Made by a program: the position numbers and the translations under genes. Source: Halomonas piscis (GTDB taxonomy: Bacteria > Pseudomonadota > Gammaproteobacteria > Pseudomonadales > Halomonadaceae). From it: a DNA stretch of 64,000 nucleotides. The stretch is taken from contig NZ_CP119391.1 of assembly GCF_031886125.1 (NCBI RefSeq), positions 3,162,001 to 3,226,000 of the forward strand, in the 5' to 3' direction. How positions within the stretch are numbered: the stretch's first letter is position 1; each line of letters opens with the position of its first letter. Positions 44,189-51,756 of the stretch are shown one piece after another. A model generated the notes under the pieces. The model was not told the DNA's origin, made no database searches, and saw nothing but the letters and a program-made list of their open reading frames with translations.

Positions 44189-44532
44189 GGCTTCGACGTC
44201 TTGCGTGTTTTTTTTGACGCTCCATGCTGGTGCACCCTGACGATGCTACCGTCGATCATCAGCTGCTCTAGATCGGGATCGTCGGCTACTGTGTCAAAAA
44301 TACGCTGCCAAACGCCCTTTCGTGACCAACGGTTATACCGCATGTAGACGGTGTGCCAGCGCCCAAAAGATTCGGGAAGATCACGCCACGGGGCGCCGGT
44401 CCGAGCGATCCAGAGCACGGCTTCCACGAACAGGCGATTGTCCTTGGCAGTTACCCCACAGTCTGAGGCTTTGCCGGGGAGCAGGTGCTCGATTCGCTCC
44501 CACTGATCATCGCGTAACTTCAACCGACTCAT
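44164..44532 (-). CDS. IS5-family transposase, first frame
   Basis: 122-aa N-terminal frame: MSRLKLRDDQWERIEHLLPG, then WIARTGAPWRDLPESFGRWHTVY. An A8 run (44208-44215 on this strand, within TCA AAA AAA ACA) is a slippery site for -1 frameshifting into the catalytic frame, which overlaps it. Together they would give a transposase of about 250 aa. Confidence 0.87.
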   Translation of the reverse strand: MSRLKLRDDQWERIEHLLPGKASDCGVTAKDNRLFVEAVLWIARTGAPWRDLPESFGRWHTVYMRYNRWSRKGVWQRIFDTVADDPDLEQLMIDGSIVRVHQHGASKKTRKTSKPWANLEAD

Positions 44533-44594
44533 GGCCCACCAAAATCTATGAATACTAAATCAGTTTAAACGAAACTAATGATTGTTAACACACC

Positions 44595-45701
44595 CTAGCT
44601 TCCCCGAGTTGAAAATATATCTGTCAGCTGACGAATCAGCCTTTCCCTGGAGAAAAACGCCTTTACCCGCGACGCGTTCTTTTGCTTTTCCTCCTCGCCA
44701 ATCAGCCGAAGGGAAAAGGCGTCTATGTCCAGACAGAGGATCCCCAGGCGGTCAAACAAGGCCTTGTGCGCCACGCCCTCCCTTAAGTAGACCGTCTTCC
44801 CCATCCCCAGCAGAGTGATGATATTGCCCATGGCCTGCTGCCTGTCATGGTTGAACAGGGCAATGTCAACGGACTCAAGCCAGCGATAATAGTCCGCCGG
44901 CGGCATAAAACTGCGCATAGCGGTTATTTTGTCGCCGAATACCCTTTCCCCTTCCCTTTCGACCCTGGCGGCATGTGCATCGCTTCCGTAAGACAAAGGC
45001 ACATACAGATGAATATTCTCATCCTTGTACGGCGCCACCTTCTGAAAGGCCTCAGCATGGTGGTTCGCCGGGTCCGAGGAGTTACCCACCTGGATATTGA
45101 TCGTGCCGCCGGGCCGATCCCCAAGCCCGTGCTCCTTGTATAAATTGCTCGGATAGACCAGGCACTCGTGGTAGACGCCCTCAGCGCCATACCATCGCCT
45201 CGCCAGCGCTACGTCACCTTCCACGTAGGTCACCAGATGCCCCATCTTTTTTATCACCGGCCTTCTGAAGAACTCGCGCTTTTTCCACCCCTTCTTGTGC
45301 CGAGCCGTTTTGTACAGGTATAGGTCGCTACCCCATATGACCCAGTAGCACTTCTTCAACACCCAGGGCATGAAAAAAAGAAGCTGCTCTATTTTCTTCT
45401 TGGATAAACCGTGGAGCATCACTTTTTCTGCCCGGTGCATATAAAGGGCAAGCCTGGCGTAGCCCAGCAGGTGGCTTAGCGCCCCTTCGGGAACTTTCTC
45501 CACCGACCGGGTCTGTTTTACCGGATATTGATCATGATCGCCGATCAGAAAAAAGTGGTGGCCACCCAGCCCGATATGCGCTTCCACAAAGGAGATAAAA
45601 CCGGGGATGAACTTATCCGTATTGCATACGTGCAGTATTTTGCCCTTCGCGGTTTTATCCAAATCGGCATCCAGGTTGATCGTTGACGGGAAGCTCAGCA
45701 C
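44595..45701 (-). CDS. WecF-like 4-acetamido-4,6-dideoxygalactose (Fuc4NAc) transferase family protein, GT56
   Basis: 368-aa protein of the family named for enterobacterial common antigen WecF: GKILHVCNTDKFIPGFISF, YWVIWGSDLYLYKTARHKKG, INIQVGNSSDPANHH, HLYVPLSYGS and NHDRQQAMGNIITLLGMGKTVY. The usual partners of ECA synthesis are absent, and the gene follows yjbH by about 20 bases, so it more likely decorates the yjb-linked exopolysaccharide (inference). Its TAG stop is part of the CTAG target used by the IS5 element; duplication of CTAG kept the stop. The GTG start lacks a strong ribosome site and could be a little further in. Confidence 0.82.
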   Translation of the reverse strand: MLSFPSTINLDADLDKTAKGKILHVCNTDKFIPGFISFVEAHIGLGGHHFFLIGDHDQYPVKQTRSVEKVPEGALSHLLGYARLALYMHRAEKVMLHGLSKKKIEQLLFFMPWVLKKCYWVIWGSDLYLYKTARHKKGWKKREFFRRPVIKKMGHLVTYVEGDVALARRWYGAEGVYHECLVYPSNLYKEHGLGDRPGGTINIQVGNSSDPANHHAEAFQKVAPYKDENIHLYVPLSYGSDAHAARVEREGERVFGDKITAMRSFMPPADYYRWLESVDIALFNHDRQQAMGNIITLLGMGKTVYLREGVAHKALFDRLGILCLDIDAFSLRLIGEEEKQKNASRVKAFFSRERLIRQLTDIFSTRGS

Positions 45702-45722
45702 CAGCGGCTTTCATAGGCCACC

Positions 45723-47855
45723 CTACTCCCAACTACGCTCGTAGTCTTCCCAGTAGGAGTCCAGGTCGCGGGCTTCGGTCAGGTCGTAGAGCTCGTAGCG
45801 GCGGCTGAGCCGGGCGCCGCCGTCGCGGGTGAGCGGCTGCCAGGCGATGCGGGCGTTTTCCCGGGTCGAGCGGGTGAACATGGCATCGAAGGGGATCGAG
45901 AGATAAAGCCCCTTGTCGAAGCCGCCCTCGCCGTAGTCGTCGCCGGCGTCGGTCCAGGTGCCCCAGGCGCCGATGCGCACCCCCGAGTCAAACTCCCGGG
46001 AAAGGTCCAAGGTGGTGCCCACGTCGCCGGCCAGATAGCGCCCCACGCTGACCTTGGCCAGCACGTCCTCCACGCCGGTCTGGGCGTAGGCGCTCAAGTG
46101 GCCGGTCCAGGTATCGTAGTCGCGCAGGTCAAAGCGCTGGTCAAAGGCCCGCTGGCGCACCCAGTTGAGGTCCGCGCCCAGCGCCCAGTCGCTGTTGAAG
46201 GGGCGGTATAACAGCTCGCCGCCGGCGCCGGCGTACATCATTTCCAGAAGGCCGGCGTAGCCCATGGCGTACCAGTTGTCGCCGAGCTCGCCGGTGCGGG
46301 TGTACTGCAGGTTTTCGATCCCCAGGCTGGACTCGGTCAGGTAGTCGCCGATATAGGTGCGCACCCGGGGCAGCTCGGAGTCGGCGATGTAGTCGTAGTC
46401 GTCCAGGTTGTCCCACACCGTCCAGGCAAGCTCGCCGGAAAACCAGCCGTTGGCGTCGGTGCGATACTCGCCGTCAAGCTTTGCCATCAGGCGGAACAGA
46501 TAGCCGTCCGGGCCGCCGAAGTTCTGGTCGAGCCCCGGGCCCAGGTTCCAGCGAAAGCGCTCCGGCTGGGCCTCGTAGAGCGTCTCGCCGCGCACGGGAT
46601 CAAGATCCGCATGGGCGTAGATGCCGTAGCGGTGGTCGTCCTCGTCCGCCCGGGAGCGCGCCGCCACGGCCAGCGCCCGGCGGTCGTGAACGTCTTCGCG
46701 CAGCGCCATGCCGCGATTTTCCCAGCGGAAGCGAAAGCGCTCCACCTCGTCGCCGGCCTGGGCGTGGAGAATACGCCCGGCCCGGCCCTCGCTCTGCATT
46801 AATGAAGGGTAGGTCACCGGCTCGCCGCTGACGGTCAGATCGCGGCCGTCGCGGCTGATGCGGCTCACGGCAATGCCGGCGTTGTTCTCCAGCTCCTGGC
46901 TGACGGCCTGCCAGCCTTCCCGCGGGGCGGCGTCGATATCCGCCGGCGGCGGGTCGCGCTTGATCTGACTCAGGCCGGCCAGATCGATCCGGTAGTCGAG
47001 CCCCACCATCGCGGTATTGCCGCGCTGCCAGCCGCCGCGCAGCGAAAGCCCCTCGGTCAGCGCAAGCCTGCCCCCCAGGTTGAAGCGGCTGTCCTGCTCC
47101 AGGTCCGTGCCCGCGGGCTCGTTGCTGTAGTCGTTACCCTCGTACTCCAGCTGCAGCACCAGCGGCGACCAGGGCGTTTGATATTCGACGCCGCCGAACA
47201 TCGCCACCGGCCCGCGAAAGAGCGCATCCACGGCGAACTCGCCGCCGTCATCGCCACCGGTATCCTCGGGGCGGTTATCAAAGCGGTTGTCGATCCAGCC
47301 CAGCGGCGAGCCGGCGTCGTCGGCGTTGCCCAGATACCCCCAGCCCAGCCCCAGGGTAAAGTCCAGATCCCGCCAGCGCTTGCTCGCCACCAGGTATTCA
47401 GAGCCAAACAGCGTGGTACCGCCCAGGTCGCGCAGGCCGAGGGCAAACTCGGGCCAGTAGCGCGACTCCTCCAGCAGGCGCAGCTTGACGTCGAAACCCT
47501 TGTCGAGATAGTTGCGCCCGCCGGCAATCTCTTCGCCGTAAAGTCGGTCCTCGATTTCGGCGTAGCGAAAGCCGCCTTCCAGCCACTCGGTGGGCTGAAA
47601 AAACACGCTGTAGCGCCGATAGGGCGACGTCCGGCTCCACCCCGCCATCATGCTGCCTTCCGGCGCCATGCGCGCGCTCGGGGTCTGCATCAGGCCGATA
47701 CCGCCGAAGTCGCTCAGCCCGGTGCCCAGACGGGTGCCGCGGGTATCCGCCTGGGCCGCCGCGCTGGCAAGGCAGAGCGGCACGCAGACGAGCCAGCGCC
47801 AGCGGGTTGCATCGCCGTTGCCGTTACTCGCGGTGGCGGGGAGTCGTGTCGTCAT
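45723..47855 (-). CDS. yjbH: YjbH/GfcD family outer-membrane exopolysaccharide protein
   Basis: 710-aa exported protein with a signal peptide to about residue 37 (AAAQADT) and a long beta-rich body. The N-terminal YjbH half has SDFGGIGLMQTPSARMAPEG and the C-terminal half has many aromatic alternating strands (YAGLLEMMYAGAGGELLYRPF). The family is thought to form an outer-membrane barrel linked to exopolysaccharide or group 4 capsule. The gene overlaps yjbG by 32 bases. The large size and order E-F-G-H match the enterobacterial yjb operon. Confidence 0.9.
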   Translation of the reverse strand: MTTRLPATASNGNGDATRWRWLVCVPLCLASAAAQADTRGTRLGTGLSDFGGIGLMQTPSARMAPEGSMMAGWSRTSPYRRYSVFFQPTEWLEGGFRYAEIEDRLYGEEIAGGRNYLDKGFDVKLRLLEESRYWPEFALGLRDLGGTTLFGSEYLVASKRWRDLDFTLGLGWGYLGNADDAGSPLGWIDNRFDNRPEDTGGDDGGEFAVDALFRGPVAMFGGVEYQTPWSPLVLQLEYEGNDYSNEPAGTDLEQDSRFNLGGRLALTEGLSLRGGWQRGNTAMVGLDYRIDLAGLSQIKRDPPPADIDAAPREGWQAVSQELENNAGIAVSRISRDGRDLTVSGEPVTYPSLMQSEGRAGRILHAQAGDEVERFRFRWENRGMALREDVHDRRALAVAARSRADEDDHRYGIYAHADLDPVRGETLYEAQPERFRWNLGPGLDQNFGGPDGYLFRLMAKLDGEYRTDANGWFSGELAWTVWDNLDDYDYIADSELPRVRTYIGDYLTESSLGIENLQYTRTGELGDNWYAMGYAGLLEMMYAGAGGELLYRPFNSDWALGADLNWVRQRAFDQRFDLRDYDTWTGHLSAYAQTGVEDVLAKVSVGRYLAGDVGTTLDLSREFDSGVRIGAWGTWTDAGDDYGEGGFDKGLYLSIPFDAMFTRSTRENARIAWQPLTRDGGARLSRRYELYDLTEARDLDSYWEDYERSWE

Positions 47856-48642
47856 CGGAGTCAGTCCATAGTGTGCAGTCGTCGCCGGGCAGCCGCGTCG
47901 CCAGATAAGCGGGCAGCCGCGCGTTGACCAGCGCCTCCGCCATCCCCGCGCCCGGCACCGGCCCCTGCGAGCGGGGGAGCGTCAACACCACCCGGCTACC
48001 GGGGGCCAGCGGCGTTGCCTGAGCGTTCCAGGCGGCGATGCCGCGGCGGTGAAGCGCCCCCGTGGGCGTGATCAGCCAGGCATAGTCGCTCCCCGCGCGG
48101 GCCCGGGCGCCGTTTTGACGTTCCAGCTTTTCAAGCGCAGCGCCAAGCGATTGGGCCTGCCGCCAGGGCAGCCGGGTAATGCCGTTCAGGTGCCATATTT
48201 CTACCCAGGCCGGCGGCTCGCAGCTGCCCCACAGCGCCACTTTGGCGAGCGGCGGGTCCTGGCGCAGGTGAGCGCCCAACCAGGGTAAGTCGTGGCGCCC
48301 CGGCGTCCTCGCCGGCAGCGCATCCTCCTCCTTCAGCCGCTGCTGCCAGGCAGCAAGGCCCTTGATCCGCCCCGCGCCGCTGCCCAGCCGCGCACGGATC
48401 ATCAGCGTTTCCAGCTCGGCCACCAGGCGGCGGCGTTTCTGGTCGAGAGGGGCCGCCGTGCGCTCGCGCAGGGCGAACGCGTGGCTCCAGGCCACCGGCG
48501 GGGCGTCCGCCAGCCGGCTCAGCCAGCCGTCCGAAAGGCGCGGCTCGTCCTGCCCTTGCGCCGCCAGCGGCACGGCCATCGGGGCTATCGCCAGCGCCAG
48601 GGCCATTGCCAGCGTCTTAAGCGCTTGTTGGGCTGCCGTCAT
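47824..48642 (-). CDS. yjbG: YjbG/GfcC family periplasmic exopolysaccharide protein
   Basis: 272-aa protein with a signal peptide (MALALAIAPMAVPLAAQGQ), a helical middle part rich in Arg/Glu, and the GfcC beta-grasp-like region containing WEIWHLNGITRLPWR-type sequence. The ATG at 48642, just after the yjbF stop at 48645, is chosen; GTG codons at 48654 and 48651 are alternatives. GfcC-family proteins act in the periplasm in capsule or exopolysaccharide assembly; their biochemical role is unknown. Confidence 0.86.
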   Translation of the reverse strand: MTAAQQALKTLAMALALAIAPMAVPLAAQGQDEPRLSDGWLSRLADAPPVAWSHAFALRERTAAPLDQKRRRLVAELETLMIRARLGSGAGRIKGLAAWQQRLKEEDALPARTPGRHDLPWLGAHLRQDPPLAKVALWGSCEPPAWVEIWHLNGITRLPWRQAQSLGAALEKLERQNGARARAGSDYAWLITPTGALHRRGIAAWNAQATPLAPGSRVVLTLPRSQGPVPGAGMAEALVNARLPAYLATRLPGDDCTLWTDSDDDTTPRHRE

Positions 48643-48644
48643 CG

Positions 48645-49346
48645 TTACCACCACTGGCGTGCGACCTCCCAGCGAATCTCCGGCCCGTCGGGCCAGGCCT
48701 GCTCCTCAACCGCCCAAAGGCGCCGGCTTGTGGGCTCGCGCCACAGCGTCCCCTCGGTGGTGCTGCCGCCCTGCCACTCAAGCGTTAACGCGCAGGGCTC
48801 AAGCTTGAGCGTGGCCAGGGGCAGCTCGCGCTCCTGGGCCGGGGCGCACGCCAGCCGGCCGCGGGCTTGACGGGTGCGCGTCAGCCCGTCGGCATCTTCC
48901 CAGGTGCGGGTGAGGGTGAAGGGCGCCGGGGTCGGCTGCTGCCAGGGTACGGCAATTGCCTCGCCGTTCCGGCGATAGCGGGTAGCGAGCAGGTCCTCCT
49001 CCAGCCCCGCCGTTGCCTGAAGCCCGCCGTGGCGCAGCGAAATCAACCCCTCGTTGCCCGTGGGCCAGAAGGTATCGGGCTCGCTGGCCGCGCCCAGTAC
49101 CACCAGGCCGCTGCGGTCGCCGGTGTCGAGAACCAGGCTGGCGAAGGGCGTCGCCTCGGCGAGCCGGGCATCGTCGTCGGAGGCGCCCAGCGTATCGCTG
49201 AGCACGCCCGTCAGGGGGGAGGCACCGCCGCTGGCGCAGCCCGCCAGCAGCCAGGGCGCCAGCAGGCCGGCGGCCACCAGCGGCACGCGAAAAAGCCGCC
49301 CTGAGGCGGCTCTGAACATTGAACCGGTTAGCGTGTCGTGCGGCAT
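48645..49346 (-). CDS. yjbF: YjbF/GfcB family lipoprotein
   Basis: 233-aa lipoprotein: hydrophobic leader with lipobox LLAGC (Cys about residue 37), then a beta-rich domain (ATPFASLVLDTGDRSGLVVLGA, RTWEDADGLTRTRQ). It belongs to the YjbF/GfcB group by position, leader and general form. AGGG lies seven bases before the ATG. It sits between yjbE and yjbG, and probably belongs to the outer-membrane part of the exopolysaccharide machinery. Confidence 0.86.
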   Translation of the reverse strand: MPHDTLTGSMFRAASGRLFRVPLVAAGLLAPWLLAGCASGGASPLTGVLSDTLGASDDDARLAEATPFASLVLDTGDRSGLVVLGAASEPDTFWPTGNEGLISLRHGGLQATAGLEEDLLATRYRRNGEAIAVPWQQPTPAPFTLTRTWEDADGLTRTRQARGRLACAPAQERELPLATLKLEPCALTLEWQGGSTTEGTLWREPTSRRLWAVEEQAWPDGPEIRWEVARQWW

Positions 49347-49363
49347 GAATATGCCCTGCTTAT

Positions 49364-49639
49364 TTATCTAGTGCCCGTGGACCCGCTTGAAGAGCTTGAA
49401 TCAGCCGCGACGGCAATGGCCACGGCCAGAGCCGTGCCGATACCAGCAGTCAGTACGGTGGTGCTGACGCCCATGGCATTGGCAAACCCGGAATAGCCGC
49501 CGCTATTCGGCAAATCCTGCTCCGAGTTCTGCGTCTGCGGCGCCTGAGTGGCGGAAGCGGGCATGTTGCCATCCAGAGCCATGGCGACAGGAGCCGTCAG
49601 CATCCCGGCGGTCGCCAGCAGTGCCATTGTTTTTTTCAT
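49364..49639 (-). CDS. yjbE: YjbE/GfcA-like small secreted protein
   Basis: 91-aa protein from the ATG at 49639 (preceded by AGGAGG): signal peptide MKKTMALLATAGMLTAPVAMA, a short polar part, a hydrophobic stretch (VLTAGIGTALAVAIAVAAD), and a Ser/Gly tail. This pattern is the one seen in YjbE, first gene of yjbEFGH. It is the promoter-proximal gene of the leftward polysaccharide operon. A longer frame to 49672 is not needed. Confidence 0.82.
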   Translation of the reverse strand: MKKTMALLATAGMLTAPVAMALDGNMPASATQAPQTQNSEQDLPNSGGYSGFANAMGVSTTVLTAGIGTALAVAIAVAADSSSSSGSTGTR

Positions 49640-50109
49640 CCTGAAACCTCCTTTTGATATCGCGATGGCCACCTTGGCAAATCGTCAATAGGGTGAAAAT
49701 GTCGGTGCCATCAAATCGCACCTGACCATGATAGACACTTAATCCGCCTCTGTCTTCCGTCTGTGAGGAACAGGCTTGAAGAACCAGCGGAAGAACAGGC
49801 GTGAGAAACCTCCGGCAAACGCCCGCGCGGAAGAAGGCCAATATCGCTTATCAGCGCCACAGCACTCAAGGATTACCGCTTAAAGTATAACGCCCGGCCA
49901 CCCTGGCAAAGTTCCTGCCCGCTGTATTCACTTCCGCGCTTCATGTACGATACCCACGTTTTTTAATGGCGACGGGCGGTCTTTTTTATCGTCGCCACAC
50001 CACACAACACGCTGCCAAATACCACCACAGGCCTCGGGGATGCGCCATGACACCCCGTGGCGGTAGCGTGCCCGGACAAGCGTCGTCGACCTGCAGGCAC
50101 TCCAACAAC
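49640..50109. other. Divergent control region between yjbE and wza
   Basis: 470 bases from which two polysaccharide operons diverge. No protein gene is convincing; an in-frame upstream extension of wza exists but lacks family sequence. The region carries the ops element at 50059-50070, in the wza leader, and a near-palindrome CGCTTATCAGCG about 49846-49857. Confidence 0.6.
50059..50070 (+). promoter_or_regulatory. ops element (RfaH recruitment, JUMPstart core) in the wza leader
   Basis: GGCGGTAGCGTG, identical over all 12 bases to the enterobacterial ops core, 39 bases before the wza ATG and on the coding strand. In known systems RNA polymerase pauses at ops and recruits RfaH, which suppresses termination through long polysaccharide operons. 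That would suit the downstream wza-wzb-wzc-pse run. RfaH itself is not in the window. Confidence 0.75.
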
Positions 50110-51234
50110 ATGCGCCATTTAACGCCAATAAAGCTTCTCGCCACTCTGGGTAGCGCGCTCTGGCTGAGCGGCTGCGCCCTGGCACCCGGCGGGCATATCG
50201 ATCATCAGGCAGAAGCCGCCCCGATTGATGATCTGGTCGATATTGAGCCCATCACGCCGGGGCTGGTTTCCACCTACCAGCGGGAGCGCCAGGAGACAGG
50301 CGCGACCCCCGCGCCAGAGCCGCTGAGCCGAGCACTGGACGAGTATGAATACCGCATCGGCAGGGGCGATGTGCTCAATATCATCGTCTACGATCACCCC
50401 GAGCTGACCATACCCGCGGGCAGCGAGCGCAGCGCCGCCGAGGCCGGCAACCAGGTCCGCAGCGACGGCACTATCTTTTACCCCTATGTCGGGCGGCAGA
50501 AAGTAGCCGGGCTAACGCTGGAAGAAGTGCGTCGCCAGCTGACCCGTCACCTGGCGGACTACATCACCGCCCCCCAGGTCGATGTGACGGTTGCCGACTA
50601 CCGCTCCAAGAAAATCCATATCAGCGGCGCGGTCAAAGAGCCGGGGACGCTACCCATCACCGACGTGCCGCTGACCGTTACCGAAGCCATTTCACAGGCA
50701 GGCGGAGCGGAACCCAACGCCAACTGGCACGAAGTTTACCTGACCCACAACGGCGAGGAAGAGAAGCTCTCGCTCTACGCCCTGCTACGCGAAGGCGACA
50801 GGCGCCAGGAGCGCCTGCTGCGCGACGGCGACGTGCTCCACGTGCCCACCGCCGAAAACCAGGCCGTGGCCGTGATGGGGCAGGTGGTCCGCCCCGGCAA
50901 CGTGCCGGTGGGCAATGAGCGCCTCACCCTCACCGACGTCCTCTCGCGCAGCGGGGGTATCGACGAGCGCAGCGCCGAGCCTTCCGGCATCTTCGTCATT
51001 CGCCCCCAAGAGGCACAGAGCGACCGGCTGGCCACCGTTTACCAGCTGGATGTGAGCAACGCCATGGCCTTCTCGGTGGGTAGCCGCTTCCCTCTGGAGC
51101 CCCAGGACGTGGTGTATGTCACCACCGCGCCGCTTGCCCGCTGGAACCGCGTGATCAGCCTGCTGCTGCCGTCGATCAACCTGCCGGGCGTGACCGCCGA
51201 CACGGTTCAGGACGTGAGAGATACCCGCGACTGA
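50110..51234 (+). CDS. wza: Polysaccharide export outer-membrane lipoprotein Wza
   Basis: 374-aa lipoprotein, octameric outer-membrane channel for capsule or exopolysaccharide export. From the ATG at 50110: leader MRHLTPIKLLATLGSALWLSGC with lipobox LSGC, then the polysaccharide export domain (YRIGRGDVLNIIVYDHPEL, FYPYVGRQKVAGLTLEEVR), two SLBB domains (ISGAVKEPGTLPI, VMGQVVRPGNVPV), and a C-terminal amphipathic helix region (WNRVISLLLPSINL). Length matches E. coli Wza (379). It is first of wza-wzb-wzc. Confidence 0.95.
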   Translation: MRHLTPIKLLATLGSALWLSGCALAPGGHIDHQAEAAPIDDLVDIEPITPGLVSTYQRERQETGATPAPEPLSRALDEYEYRIGRGDVLNIIVYDHPELTIPAGSERSAAEAGNQVRSDGTIFYPYVGRQKVAGLTLEEVRRQLTRHLADYITAPQVDVTVADYRSKKIHISGAVKEPGTLPITDVPLTVTEAISQAGGAEPNANWHEVYLTHNGEEEKLSLYALLREGDRRQERLLRDGDVLHVPTAENQAVAVMGQVVRPGNVPVGNERLTLTDVLSRSGGIDERSAEPSGIFVIRPQEAQSDRLATVYQLDVSNAMAFSVGSRFPLEPQDVVYVTTAPLARWNRVISLLLPSINLPGVTADTVQDVRDTRD

Positions 51235-51235
51235 T

Positions 51236-51673
51236 ATGTTTCAGCATATTCTGCTCGTCTGCACCGGCAACGTTTGCCGCAGCCCGGTAGCCGCCGCCCA
51301 GCTGGCCGAGGCCCTGCCCCAACGCCGGGTTGAATCCGCCGGCCTGGGGGCGCTTACCGGCCAGGGGGTAGAACCCACCGCGCGCACTCTGGGCGAAGCC
51401 GACGGGCTTGATCTGGCCAGCCACCGGGCCCGCCAGCTCGATGCCGGCATGCTGCACGCCGCCGATCTGGTGCTGGTGATGAGCGAACGCCAGCGCCGCG
51501 CCGTGGGCGAGCTTGCCCCCGAAGCCCTGGGCAAAACCCTGCTGCTCGGGCGCTGGCTGGATAACGGCCGGGGCCGCGAGATTCCCGACCCCTATCGCAA
51601 AAGCACGGAAGCCTTCAAACACGTGCACGAGCTGCTGCGGGAAGCCACCGCCGCCTGGGCCGCTCGCCTTTAG
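51236..51673 (+). CDS. wzb: Low-molecular-weight protein tyrosine phosphatase Wzb
   Basis: 145-aa cytoplasmic phosphatase that removes phosphate from the tyrosine-rich tail of Wzc. The P-loop is VCTGNVCRSPVAA (C-x5-R-S, Cys near residue 9), with the general-acid DP in REIPDPYRKSTEAF. It starts one base after the wza stop. The three-gene order is that of Wzy-type capsule operons. Confidence 0.95.
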   Translation: MFQHILLVCTGNVCRSPVAAAQLAEALPQRRVESAGLGALTGQGVEPTARTLGEADGLDLASHRARQLDAGMLHAADLVLVMSERQRRAVGELAPEALGKTLLLGRWLDNGRGREIPDPYRKSTEAFKHVHELLREATAAWAARL

Positions 51674-51756
51674 CCAGAGCGGCCTCAGCGCCACTACCGG
51701 CCGGGCTTACTCAGCAGCCACCGCACTTCCTTAACCATGGATACCGATACGCGCCC

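Larger units (their letters stand above)
43769..44594 (-). mobile_element. IS5-family (IS427-type) element
   Basis: 826 bp with imperfect ends GGGCGTTAACAATTAG and, reversed, GGTGTGTTAACAATCATTAG, flanked by CTAG (43765-43768 and 44595-44598). It shares the middle CTAG with the IS701-type element, so the two sit back to back in one target site. It carries two overlapping transposase frames. Confidence 0.88.
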
